DNA of 64,000 nt from positions 186,001-250,000 of the forward strand of contig DXVO01000030.1 of assembly GCA_019417325.1 (NCBI GenBank), written 5' to 3'. This document shows positions 34,536 through 42,794 of this stretch, piece after piece. How positions within the stretch are numbered: position 1 is the first letter of the stretch; each line of letters opens with the position of its first letter. This DNA is from Parabacteroides sp. GTDB taxonomy: Bacteria; Bacteroidota; Bacteroidia; Bacteroidales; Tannerellaceae. The notes beneath the pieces were generated by a model. That model saw nothing but the letters and a program-made list of their open reading frames with translations, did not search any database and was not told the origin of the DNA. The position numbers and the translations under genes were made by a program.

Positions 34536-37500
34536 ATGAGAAAGAAAATTTTATTAGGAGGTACACTTCTCCTTCTTATCATCATCTGGATCATCTGGAA
34601 CGGAGTGGCCGGGACGACCAAGGTCGCGCTGGTCAACTTCCCTAACTACCAGGTGGCCCGTATGAGTAAATCTTTAGACAACAATTTTATCAAGCTGGAA
34701 CAAGTGGGCCTTGATGATTTCAACAAACTGGGAGACTACGATGCCATATTGGTTTTCGCCATGGGTATCCGTATGACGGATGAACACCGTGCGCTGCTGG
34801 AACAGCTTAAAGAAAAGAATATTCCTATTATCTCGACGGCGGCAACCGACCCGATGAACAAGATATGCAGTCTCGATTCCCTACAGGAAAAAAAGACAGG
34901 AGATTATCTGTCGAACGGGGGTTCGGTTAACTACCGCAGCCTGTTTAATTATATCCGGAAAGACCTGACCGGTAAGAAATTCTTCACAGGAGAAATTAAA
35001 GAACCTGTAGAAATCAGTTCCGACGTGCTGTTTCATCTGGATGACGAACAAATATTCGAAACCGTAGATGCTTTTGAAAAGTATTATAAGGAAAAAGGCT
35101 TCTATAAGGAAGGCGCCCCCAAAGTAGCCCTGATGGTTGGAATGGCTGGTCCGTTCGACACGAACAAAGACCACCTGGACTCCCTGATATGCAGTCTGGA
35201 ACAACGGAACATGAATGTATACCCGATTTCGTCGTTTGCCAAACGCCTTGAAATATTACAGGAAATACATCCGGCGGCCGTTATCTATATGCCTCACGGA
35301 CGCTTGTTGATGGGACAAGGAGAAAAAGCGGTGGAATGGTTGAAGCAGGAGAATATCCCGATGTTCTGCCCCATCACAATCAATGATACATACGATAACT
35401 GGATGGCCGACAAGAAAGGCATGTCGGGCGGTTTTATGAGCCAGAGCATCGTAACTCCTGAATTGGACGGAGGATTTGCCCCGTTTGCTCTGAATGCACA
35501 ATTCATCGACGCAGACGGACTGTATCTGTTCAAAAACATTCCGGGCAGGCTGGAACAATTCAGCAATACGGTAGCCAATTACCTGAAACTCCAGACCTTG
35601 CCGAATAAGGATAAAAAGATAGCCATCTACTACTACAAAGGACCGGGCAAAAATGCGCTGACCGCTGCCGGACTGGAAGTGACCCCGTCTCTTTACAATT
35701 TCCTGAAAAGGTTGAAAGCGGAAGGATACGATGTCTCCAACCTGCCGGATAGCGAAGCGAAATTTGAGAAAATGCTGATGGAACAAGGTCCCGTTTTCAA
35801 CCATTATGCCGAAGGCAACATAAAGAAATACCTTGAATCCGGTTATCCGGCATGGGTTACCGAGCCGGCTTACTATGGCTGGCTGGAAGATATACTGACA
35901 CCTGCCATGCTGGATACGCTGACGAACCGCCACGGGAATCATTTGGGAGACTTTTACACGAAAGAAGAAAACGGTATCAATGAAATAGCTGTTACCCGTA
36001 TCGATTTAGGTAATGTGGTATTGCTTCCCCAACCCACACAAGGTACGGGTGAAAACTCTTTTGCCGCCGTACACGGTTCCAATGAAGTTCCCCCCCACCA
36101 TTATATTGCATCTTATTTATGGACACAAAAAGATTTCCAGGCTGATGCCCTGATACATTTCGGAACACACGGTAGCCTGGAATTTATTCCCGGCAAACAA
36201 GTGGCGCTTTCTTCTGAGGACTGGACAGACCGCCTGGTCGGTTCACTTCCCCACTTCTACCTCTATACTATCAGTGACGTAGGTGAAGCATTGATTGCCA
36301 AACGACGCAGTTATGCGGTAACTATCAGCCATCTGACTCCCCCCTTTATGGAAACCGGATTGAGAAGTGAAGTCAACGGTTTATTAAATGATATCAAACG
36401 CTATCTGGCCACCGATATCCGCGATGAAGCACTGAACCTCAAAATCAAGAATCAAACCATTCGCATGGGCTTGCACCGCGACCTGCAACTGGACAGTGTC
36501 CGCACGGTAGCCTATTCCGACGAAGCCATCGAGAAAATAGAGAACTTCGCCGAAGAGCTTTGTAGCGAAAAGATTACAGGTGGTGTCTATACACTGGGTG
36601 TTCCTTATGAAGAAAGCAAAATCACATCTTCCGTCAAGCTGATGTGTACGGAGCCGATTGCCTTCAGCCTTGCCAACCTCGATAAAGTACAACATAAAGT
36701 AACACAAAAAGAGATTGAGAGCCAGGCTTTCTTCAACGAACGCTACCGTACAAAAGCACAAGCTGCCGTGAAGCGCGTAATAGAAAATCCGTCTCTCGCC
36801 AACGACCCTTCGCTGCTGGCAAGCCTCGGCGTTTCGAACGAAACGGTAGCGAAAGCGGAGAGAATAAAGAAAGCATCCGAACCCAAAATGAACCGGATGA
36901 TGGCTGCCATGATGCAAAAAATGCAGAAAGACGCTAAAGAAGGAAAGAAACCTGCCATCAAAGGGCATGGACATCCTGCCGGTATTCCAAAGACTGGCAA
37001 GATGCCGGATGCTGTAAAAAAGATGCTTGAAAAAGAAGCACAGCAAGCCAAGGATACAACCTCTCGGAAGAAACCTGCCGACGGAATGAGCGGTGCTTCC
37101 CAACAGATGGACAGTGTCAGCAAAGAAGATATCGTGTTTGCCGATGCAGTCCTGAATATCCGTCAGGCCATCCAAAATGTAAATACTTATCGCGACTACT
37201 TACGCAACAGTCCGAAATCCGAGCTGGATGCTTTTGTTAACGCATTGAATGGCCACTATGTAGCGCCGACTCCCGGAGGAGACGTGATTGCCGACCCGAA
37301 TGTATTGCCGACAGGACGTAATTTATATGGTATCAACGCAGAAGCTACTCCTACGCCTGCCGCCTGGGAGAAAGGAAAAGAACTGGCAAACAGTTTGCTG
37401 GCTGCACATGCCAAGGCACATGGAGGCAAAACACCCCAGAAGGTCAGCTTTACACTCTGGTCCGGCAGCTTCATCGAAAGTGAAGGTGCTACCATTGCAC

Positions 37501-38831
37501 AAATCCTGTACCTGCTGGGAGTTGAACCGGTACGCGACCAGTTCAACCGTGTATTGGATATCCGTTTGATTGATGTGAAAGATTTAGGACGTCCGCGTGT
37601 AGATGTCGTCATACAAACTTCCGGCCAGTTCCGTGATGTTGCAGCCTCACGCCTTACACTGATACAAAAAGCGGTGGATATGGCTGCCAGTGCGGAAGAT
37701 AACGGCGACAACTTTGTTGCCAAAGGAAGAAATGATGCGGAACGCCTCCTTTTGGATAAGGGATTCAGCCCTAAAGAAGCCCGCGAGTATGCCACCCAGA
37801 GAGTATTCGGAGGTACCAACGGTATGTACGGAACAGGCATCACTGCGATGGTGGAAAGTGGCGACCGGTGGGAAAACGAATCTGAAATAGCCAATGTGTA
37901 CCTGAATAACATGGGTGCCGTATATGGCAATGACAAAGATTTCGGCAATTTCAAGGCAGGTATTTTCGAGGCGGCTCTACAGAATACGGAAGCAGTCGTA
38001 CAACCTCGCCAAAGTAATACGTGGGGTGCACTAAGCCTCGACCATGTGTATGAGTTTATGGGTGGTATCAGCCTTACCGTACGCAACCTGACAGGAAATG
38101 ACCCGGATGCTTATTTCAACGACCTCCGTAACCGGCATAAAGCCCGCTTGCAGGATTTGACTACGGCTATCGGAGTGGAAACCCGCTCTACCCTCTTCAA
38201 CCCGGCCTATATGAAGGAACAGGTAAAAGAAGGTGCTTCCGCAGCCAACGCCATGATGGAAACCATACGTAATACCTATGGATGGAACGTAATGAAACCG
38301 AAAGCTATCGACAACGAAATCTGGAACCAGTATTACGACATCTTTGTCAATGATAAACTGAACGTAGGCATCCAATCATTCTTTGAAAATGAGAATCCGG
38401 CGGCTTTGCAGGAAGTCACGGCTGTCATGATGGAAACAGCACGCAAAGGATACTGGAAAGCAAGCCCCGAACAATTGAAAGGACTGGCCGAACTGCATAG
38501 CGAACTGGTTAAGAAATATGATGCGGGATGTAGCGGTTTTGTGTGCGACAATAGCAAACTTCAATCGTTCATCGCACAACAAATGCCACAGGAACAAGCA
38601 AAAGCCTACCAGAACAAAATAGAAACGGCACGCAATGAAATCGTAGCCGGCGACGACAAGAGTGTTGTCCTGAAAAAAGACAAAAGCATGAAAATAAATG
38701 AGGCGGAGAAATCAGACTTGCCATCGTCGTTCACGCTGACACTTATCAGTTTCTGCTGGGTTATCGTCATATTCCTGCTGGTGTTCTTCATTCGGAAAAG
38801 AAATCAAAAAAATAAAAAGAGAAGAAAATAG
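34536..38831 (+). CDS. hmuS: HmuS, membrane-anchored CobN-like chelatase
   Basis: A 1431-residue CobN/magnesium-chelatase H-type protein. It has an N-terminal helix (about 5-23) and a C-terminal helix (about 1397-1417, LTLISFCWVIVIFLLVFFIR), so most of the protein probably faces the periplasm. The CobN core is recognised by FGTHGSLEFIPGKQ, LPTGRNLYGINAEATPTPAAWE, GRPRVDVVIQTSGQFRD and RVFGGTNGMYGTG. A Met/Lys/His-rich insertion lies at about 780-865. In the hmu context it is thought to act on haem, and literature I recall reports iron removal by the Bacteroides protein. This is not cobalamin synthesis: no cobS, cobT or other cob gene is nearby. Confidence 0.9.
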   Translation: MRKKILLGGTLLLLIIIWIIWNGVAGTTKVALVNFPNYQVARMSKSLDNNFIKLEQVGLDDFNKLGDYDAILVFAMGIRMTDEHRALLEQLKEKNIPIISTAATDPMNKICSLDSLQEKKTGDYLSNGGSVNYRSLFNYIRKDLTGKKFFTGEIKEPVEISSDVLFHLDDEQIFETVDAFEKYYKEKGFYKEGAPKVALMVGMAGPFDTNKDHLDSLICSLEQRNMNVYPISSFAKRLEILQEIHPAAVIYMPHGRLLMGQGEKAVEWLKQENIPMFCPITINDTYDNWMADKKGMSGGFMSQSIVTPELDGGFAPFALNAQFIDADGLYLFKNIPGRLEQFSNTVANYLKLQTLPNKDKKIAIYYYKGPGKNALTAAGLEVTPSLYNFLKRLKAEGYDVSNLPDSEAKFEKMLMEQGPVFNHYAEGNIKKYLESGYPAWVTEPAYYGWLEDILTPAMLDTLTNRHGNHLGDFYTKEENGINEIAVTRIDLGNVVLLPQPTQGTGENSFAAVHGSNEVPPHHYIASYLWTQKDFQADALIHFGTHGSLEFIPGKQVALSSEDWTDRLVGSLPHFYLYTISDVGEALIAKRRSYAVTISHLTPPFMETGLRSEVNGLLNDIKRYLATDIRDEALNLKIKNQTIRMGLHRDLQLDSVRTVAYSDEAIEKIENFAEELCSEKITGGVYTLGVPYEESKITSSVKLMCTEPIAFSLANLDKVQHKVTQKEIESQAFFNERYRTKAQAAVKRVIENPSLANDPSLLASLGVSNETVAKAERIKKASEPKMNRMMAAMMQKMQKDAKEGKKPAIKGHGHPAGIPKTGKMPDAVKKMLEKEAQQAKDTTSRKKPADGMSGASQQMDSVSKEDIVFADAVLNIRQAIQNVNTYRDYLRNSPKSELDAFVNALNGHYVAPTPGGDVIADPNVLPTGRNLYGINAEATPTPAAWEKGKELANSLLAAHAKAHGGKTPQKVSFTLWSGSFIESEGATIAQILYLLGVEPVRDQFNRVLDIRLIDVKDLGRPRVDVVIQTSGQFRDVAASRLTLIQKAVDMAASAEDNGDNFVAKGRNDAERLLLDKGFSPKEAREYATQRVFGGTNGMYGTGITAMVESGDRWENESEIANVYLNNMGAVYGNDKDFGNFKAGIFEAALQNTEAVVQPRQSNTWGALSLDHVYEFMGGISLTVRNLTGNDPDAYFNDLRNRHKARLQDLTTAIGVETRSTLFNPAYMKEQVKEGASAANAMMETIRNTYGWNVMKPKAIDNEIWNQYYDIFVNDKLNVGIQSFFENENPAALQEVTAVMMETARKGYWKASPEQLKGLAELHSELVKKYDAGCSGFVCDNSKLQSFIAQQMPQEQAKAYQNKIETARNEIVAGDDKSVVLKKDKSMKINEAEKSDLPSSFTLTLISFCWVIVIFLLVFFIRKRNQKNKKRRK

Positions 38832-38833
38832 TA

Positions 38834-39538
38834 ATGGAATATATTCTGCTTCTACTTTCACTTTTTGCAGTTCTGAAAAGCCTGTTTATGACAAGCCTGC
38901 TACCCAACCGTTGGTACAGGCTTGCCTTCAGTCTCCTGCTTGGCGTATTCGTACTGCTTTGCCATCCCTACGCGATGGAAGTCAATAAGCTGGAACTGCA
39001 ACGTATATTGTCCACGCAATCGGCTATGATGAACATCTCACTGTTTGTAATGGTCGACATGCTCCTCTCCTGCTATTTTTGTATTGCCCGGTTCAAGGAC
39101 AGGGACGAAAATAAAGCATTTGCCTGGTATACGGTCTTTTTCAGGCACATGCCGTCGTTGTTGGTCTTCCCTGCCTTGTATTATATCCATATCAGCCTGT
39201 TTTTCAATTTGACGGGAGTCGATTTCTTCCGGACAAGTGCCGGACTGGCAATCGGGGTGGTCTTACTTTTCGGAGGCGCTTCTTTCTTCATGCGCAAACT
39301 GATTGCTGAAAAGGATTTATTAATCGAACTGATTATATTGCTGACATTTTTTGTCTGCATGCTGGTTATCTGCTGTACGATTTTCCATCCGTCGGCTACT
39401 GTCTACAACCATGCAACACCGGTCGACTGGATAGGATGTGCCGGAACACTGGCTGTCCTGTTTGCCATCTTTATAGCAGGATATGTATGGACACAGGTTG
39501 TCCGTTACTATAAACGTATTAAAAATTCAAAACATTAA
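38834..39538 (+). CDS. hmuT: HmuT-position membrane protein
   Basis: A 234-residue protein with about six membrane helices (for example LLLSLFAVLKSLFMTSLL, ISLFVMVDMLLSCYFCIA, LAIGVVLLFGGASFF). The gene starts two bases after hmuS and ends seven bases before hmuU, so it is in the operon. No enzyme motif is visible. The likely role is a membrane component that couples HmuS to the ExbB-like pair; inferred from position only. Confidence 0.75.
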   Translation: MEYILLLLSLFAVLKSLFMTSLLPNRWYRLAFSLLLGVFVLLCHPYAMEVNKLELQRILSTQSAMMNISLFVMVDMLLSCYFCIARFKDRDENKAFAWYTVFFRHMPSLLVFPALYYIHISLFFNLTGVDFFRTSAGLAIGVVLLFGGASFFMRKLIAEKDLLIELIILLTFFVCMLVICCTIFHPSATVYNHATPVDWIGCAGTLAVLFAIFIAGYVWTQVVRYYKRIKNSKH

Positions 39539-39545
39539 TATCATC

Positions 39546-40181
39546 ATGGAACAAGTATCTAATCTTTTATTCTGGATTTCAAGCGGGTTGCTCGTACCTG
39601 TTATTGTAGGACTGCTTTTCTTTTTTGCTAAAAGTATTATCATGCTGGGCAGCTTCGTAAACCAATATATACAACGGACCAAACAAGACAAACAACTACG
39701 CCTCCGTATGGCAGCGCTGGATGCATCTACCATCCGCAACTTCTCGGAAGAGCTGAATGACGAACCGGACAACCTGTTTAACAATACGGCACGTTCAATC
39801 CTTTCCGTATCGAGTACAGCTACCGCCAACCGTATCCTTTCCGAATATGAAATAACAGCCGATGCCGAATTAGGGAAATACAAAGTGTTGGTTAAGTTCG
39901 GACCGATTTTAGGATTGATGGGGACGCTGATTCCGATGGGCCCGGCTCTGGCCGGATTATCTACCGGTGATATTTCTTCCATGGCGTACAACATGCAGGT
40001 GGCATTTGCCACAACGGTGCTCGGCCTATTTTCCGGTGCTGTGGGTTTCATCCTACTGCAAGTAAAGCAACGCTGGTTCACTTCCGACCTCGTCTATCTG
40101 GATTTCCTGTCGGAACTGCAGAAAGAGAGAACATTTACTGTCCAGACTAAATTAACAACTACTAAAGCCGTAAACGAATGA
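39546..40181 (+). CDS. hmuU: MotA/TolQ/ExbB-family proton channel protein (HmuU position)
   Basis: A 211-residue inner-membrane protein. An N-terminal helix is followed by a cytoplasmic loop and then two long helices with the family core FGPILGLMGTLIPMGPALAG and MQVAFATTVLGLFSGAVGF. This is the ExbB-type proton channel that powers energy transduction. The frame is open upstream from 39483, but the ATG at 39546 (MEQVSNLLFW) begins seven bases after hmuT. The stop overlaps the hmuV start by four bases (ATGA), so they are translationally coupled. Confidence 0.88.
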   Translation: MEQVSNLLFWISSGLLVPVIVGLLFFFAKSIIMLGSFVNQYIQRTKQDKQLRLRMAALDASTIRNFSEELNDEPDNLFNNTARSILSVSSTATANRILSEYEITADAELGKYKVLVKFGPILGLMGTLIPMGPALAGLSTGDISSMAYNMQVAFATTVLGLFSGAVGFILLQVKQRWFTSDLVYLDFLSELQKERTFTVQTKLTTTKAVNE

Positions 40182-40504
40182 GCCGCCGAAGAGTATTAAA
40201 TGCCCCTGAAGACCATGACCCGGTAGCCATGTTATCGAATCTGTTCGACGTAGCCATGGTTTTTGCCGTTGCTTTAATGGTCGCACTCGTATCCAAATTC
40301 AACATGACGGAAATCTTCTCACAGGAAGATTACACCATGGTAAAGAACCCGGGCAAAGAGAATATGGAAATCATTACGAAAGAAGGACAAAACATCACGA
40401 AATACAAACCTTCCGAAAGCCAGGAGAAGTCCGGTAAGAAAGGGAAAAAGGTGGGTATCGCTTATGAATTGGAAAACGGGGAAATCATCTATGTCCCGGA
40501 ATAA
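40178..40504 (+). CDS. hmuV: DUF2149 protein (HmuV position), ExbD-like partner
   Basis: A 108-residue protein with one membrane helix (LFDVAMVFAVALMVALVS, about 22-39) and a C-terminal charged periplasmic part. The Asp within the helix (NLFDVAMVF) resembles the essential Asp of ExbD/TolR. Belongs to the DUF2149 family, which accompanies MotA/TolQ-like proteins. The ATG overlaps the hmuU stop. Together they form a dedicated motor for the haem module. Confidence 0.85.
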   Translation: MSRRRVLNAPEDHDPVAMLSNLFDVAMVFAVALMVALVSKFNMTEIFSQEDYTMVKNPGKENMEIITKEGQNITKYKPSESQEKSGKKGKKVGIAYELENGEIIYVPE

Positions 40505-40531
40505 TCCGGAGCGACCCGGCTTATAAATATT

Positions 40532-40592
40532 AAAAGAGACTATCTAAATTGGAGGATTGATTCCCTTCATATTTATTAGATAGCCTCTTTTT
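40532..40592 (+). terminator. terminator after hmuV
   Basis: AAAAGAGACTATCTAA at 40532-40547 and TTAGATAGCCTCTTTT at 40576-40591 form a long stem with one A-C mismatch, followed by T. The loop is 28 bases. About 28 bases after the hmuV stop. Confidence 0.78.
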
Positions 40593-40817
40593 GTTATTTA
40601 ATAAAATACCTTAAAGAATCTATCTGCATATTTTCCCCATTCGTTACGTTTTTTGCCTTTAACAAAACCTAATCAACTGAAAATAAATCACTTTTACTAT
40701 TTGATTGAAATATATAATATAACGCCATTTTTATATAAGAAACAAGCACTTTCGGCACCGTAAATTTGTACACATAAAATCATAATAACGAATTGTAACA
40801 TTTCAACCAAATTAAAA
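40593..40817 (+). promoter_or_regulatory. fimbrial operon leader with a candidate promoter
   Basis: No gene seen. TAAATTTG at 40761-40768 matches the Bacteroidales -7 consensus and lies 50 bases before the fimbrillin start; no clear TTTG is found at the expected -33 position. The rest is very AT-rich with no strong repeats. Confidence 0.4.
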
Positions 40818-41873
40818 ATGAGAACAAAAAGTAATTTAATCACCGGACTATTTACATTGGCTCTGTTTGTAGCCTGTAATAATGATGAAATGAATGAAAA
40901 AAGTAATGGCGAAAAAGCCTCTGTCTCCATTACCCTAAGAGGCGAAAGCCTATCTTCAAAAGCAACCGGAAGTACTTCCGATACAGAAACAGACGAACGC
41001 AAGATTGTCAACTATAAAATATACGTGTTCAATTATAACAGCGGCGTACTGGAAAAAGAGGCAGACGGTATTGTCAGCAATGGTGCAGCAGGATCGACAT
41101 TGGTAGACGGGCTGAATACAGCCGGAACAAAACGGATCGTTATCGTAGCTAATCTTCCTGTCGGATTCCCAACAATCAGTAACTACTCCGATTTCCAAAC
41201 TGCCACCTTCGATCTTAGTCTGCAAAACCCGGATAACCGGGCAACAACCGGATTAGTCATGAGCGGCGAGTCTACGGAACTGACATTGACAAGCGGAGTT
41301 CCTGTTCCAATAACAGTCGGCATCAGACGTATAGTTGCAAAAATCGAACTCGGCTCGGTCACAATCGCTCCTGAAAGCGGACACACCGACCCGTTTATCC
41401 TGACGCATGTAAGTATTCAAAAAGCAAAGTCAAAAGCAAATATAGGCCCTGTAACCATTGTTTCCGAAGAACCATTCTACGGAGGTTCCAATGGGACTGA
41501 AAGCATAGTTCCCACCCCCAATTATTTGCAGGACGAGATATCTACCGACCAACCGAATGGCAGCCCCAAAGTATTTGACAATTTCTTCTATGTATTTCCC
41601 AATCAGGAAACAGGCTCCGAAACATTATTGACAATAACCGGAACCTACAAAGGAAATGTCACCCACTTCCCGTTCCGTATTAATAATGCGATTACCGGCA
41701 GCGCAGACGGGACACTTATCAAACGAAACACCCGCTATATCCTGAATGTCACCTTGAAAAAATTAGGTAGTGGAACAACCGACCCGGATGGTCCGGGCGA
41801 TCCGGCAGCTATCGATGTTACGGTTACTACAGAAGGTTGGGAAGGTCCGTTGGTACAGGATGTGGAATGGTAA
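40818..41873 (+). CDS. type V pilus major subunit (FimA/Mfa1-like fimbrillin)
   Basis: A 351-residue exported lipoprotein precursor (lipobox LFVAC, Cys20). The N-terminal beta domain has the pattern of type V fimbrillins (VNYKIYVFNYNSGVLEKEA, then KRIVIVANLP), and the C-terminal domain contains TRYILNVTLKKLG. It ends in EGWEGPLVQDVEW, the donor-strand-like tail of the family. Pilin precursors are lipidated, transported to the surface and cut by a trypsin-like protease before polymerising. It is first in a three-gene operon and overlaps the next gene by seven bases. Confidence 0.85.
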   Translation: MRTKSNLITGLFTLALFVACNNDEMNEKSNGEKASVSITLRGESLSSKATGSTSDTETDERKIVNYKIYVFNYNSGVLEKEADGIVSNGAAGSTLVDGLNTAGTKRIVIVANLPVGFPTISNYSDFQTATFDLSLQNPDNRATTGLVMSGESTELTLTSGVPVPITVGIRRIVAKIELGSVTIAPESGHTDPFILTHVSIQKAKSKANIGPVTIVSEEPFYGGSNGTESIVPTPNYLQDEISTDQPNGSPKVFDNFFYVFPNQETGSETLLTITGTYKGNVTHFPFRINNAITGSADGTLIKRNTRYILNVTLKKLGSGTTDPDGPGDPAAIDVTVTTEGWEGPLVQDVEW

Positions 41874-42790
41874 AATCAACAGTCGGAAGCATTATTCCAC
41901 TATTGATAATCCTATTGCAGATAAGTTGTATTCGTGAAGGACTGCAGGAATGTGAAGATGAATATTTTATTACAATCAAAGTAGTTGATGCAGTTACCGG
42001 GGAAGATATCACAACATCCGGGGAAGTAAGCCATGCCAAACTGTTCATCTTCAATGAGCATGAACAGTTCCTCTACACAATCAGCATGGATTCCCTTCAG
42101 ATCAGGCAAAAGATACCAGTTTCAATCAAATTGGAAAAAAACAGCCATAATTGGGTATCTGTCTGGGGGAATCTGGGCGGGAATCAGCAAGTTACCGAGA
42201 TTACTTCCTCGAACACTCTTGACAACTCGACTGTCTCCATTATTTCCGAAAATAATGAGAACATCCATAAAGGAATGGACGACCTCTTTTTCGGTATTCT
42301 GCCGGTCATGAAAGACCCGTATAACGGAACAGAAAACAAAGAAATTGTCATTTCCAGGAAGAATGCCCGAATATATATTACCGTCCGCGGTCTCCCCTCC
42401 TTTTACAACGCTGAAAATTATTACTTCGTAATCCGTCTTAATAATAGCGGATACGACTTCAGAGGAACACCTGTCCCGCATGTAATAGAAATTAAGCAAA
42501 GTGGCATTACGCTCGAAAATAACGATTTCGTATCTCCGCCGGCTTTCAACCTGATTCATACAAACAATAAAATGGAAGATTACGTAATGGTATATCTTTA
42601 CAGAAAAGAGACAGGTAGCAGAAGCGGAGCTGATATACTGATAGCTAGTGTAAATTCTGATTTAAACGGAAATCCTATTGTTCTTCCGTCCGGGCAAACA
42701 ACAAACTTGCTAATCGACTTACGTCAGGCAATAAGTGTATATGTCAAAACGAGTCCCTGGGACAAAATAGAACAATGGGTTGAATGGTAA
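41867..42790 (+). CDS. Mfa2/FimB-like fimbrial anchor lipoprotein
   Basis: A 307-residue lipoprotein with signal MVKSTVGSIIPLLIILLQISC (Cys21). The frame is open from 41837, but the ATG at 41867 begins the signal and overlaps the fimbrillin stop (ATGGTAA), so expression is coupled. The beta-rich body (YFITIKVVDAVTGEDI, VSHAKLFIFNEHEQFLYTI) and the final WDKIEQWVEW strand resemble Mfa2/FimB proteins, which anchor the fimbria and limit its length. The tip-like gene follows after four bases. Confidence 0.8.
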   Translation: MVKSTVGSIIPLLIILLQISCIREGLQECEDEYFITIKVVDAVTGEDITTSGEVSHAKLFIFNEHEQFLYTISMDSLQIRQKIPVSIKLEKNSHNWVSVWGNLGGNQQVTEITSSNTLDNSTVSIISENNENIHKGMDDLFFGILPVMKDPYNGTENKEIVISRKNARIYITVRGLPSFYNAENYYFVIRLNNSGYDFRGTPVPHVIEIKQSGITLENNDFVSPPAFNLIHTNNKMEDYVMVYLYRKETGSRSGADILIASVNSDLNGNPIVLPSGQTTNLLIDLRQAISVYVKTSPWDKIEQWVEW

Positions 42791-42794
42791 TAAA

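Noticed and set aside
34536..38831. Cobalamin biosynthesis CobN
   Set aside because: CobN homology is real, but membrane anchors, the hmuYR context and absence of other cob genes point to haem use.
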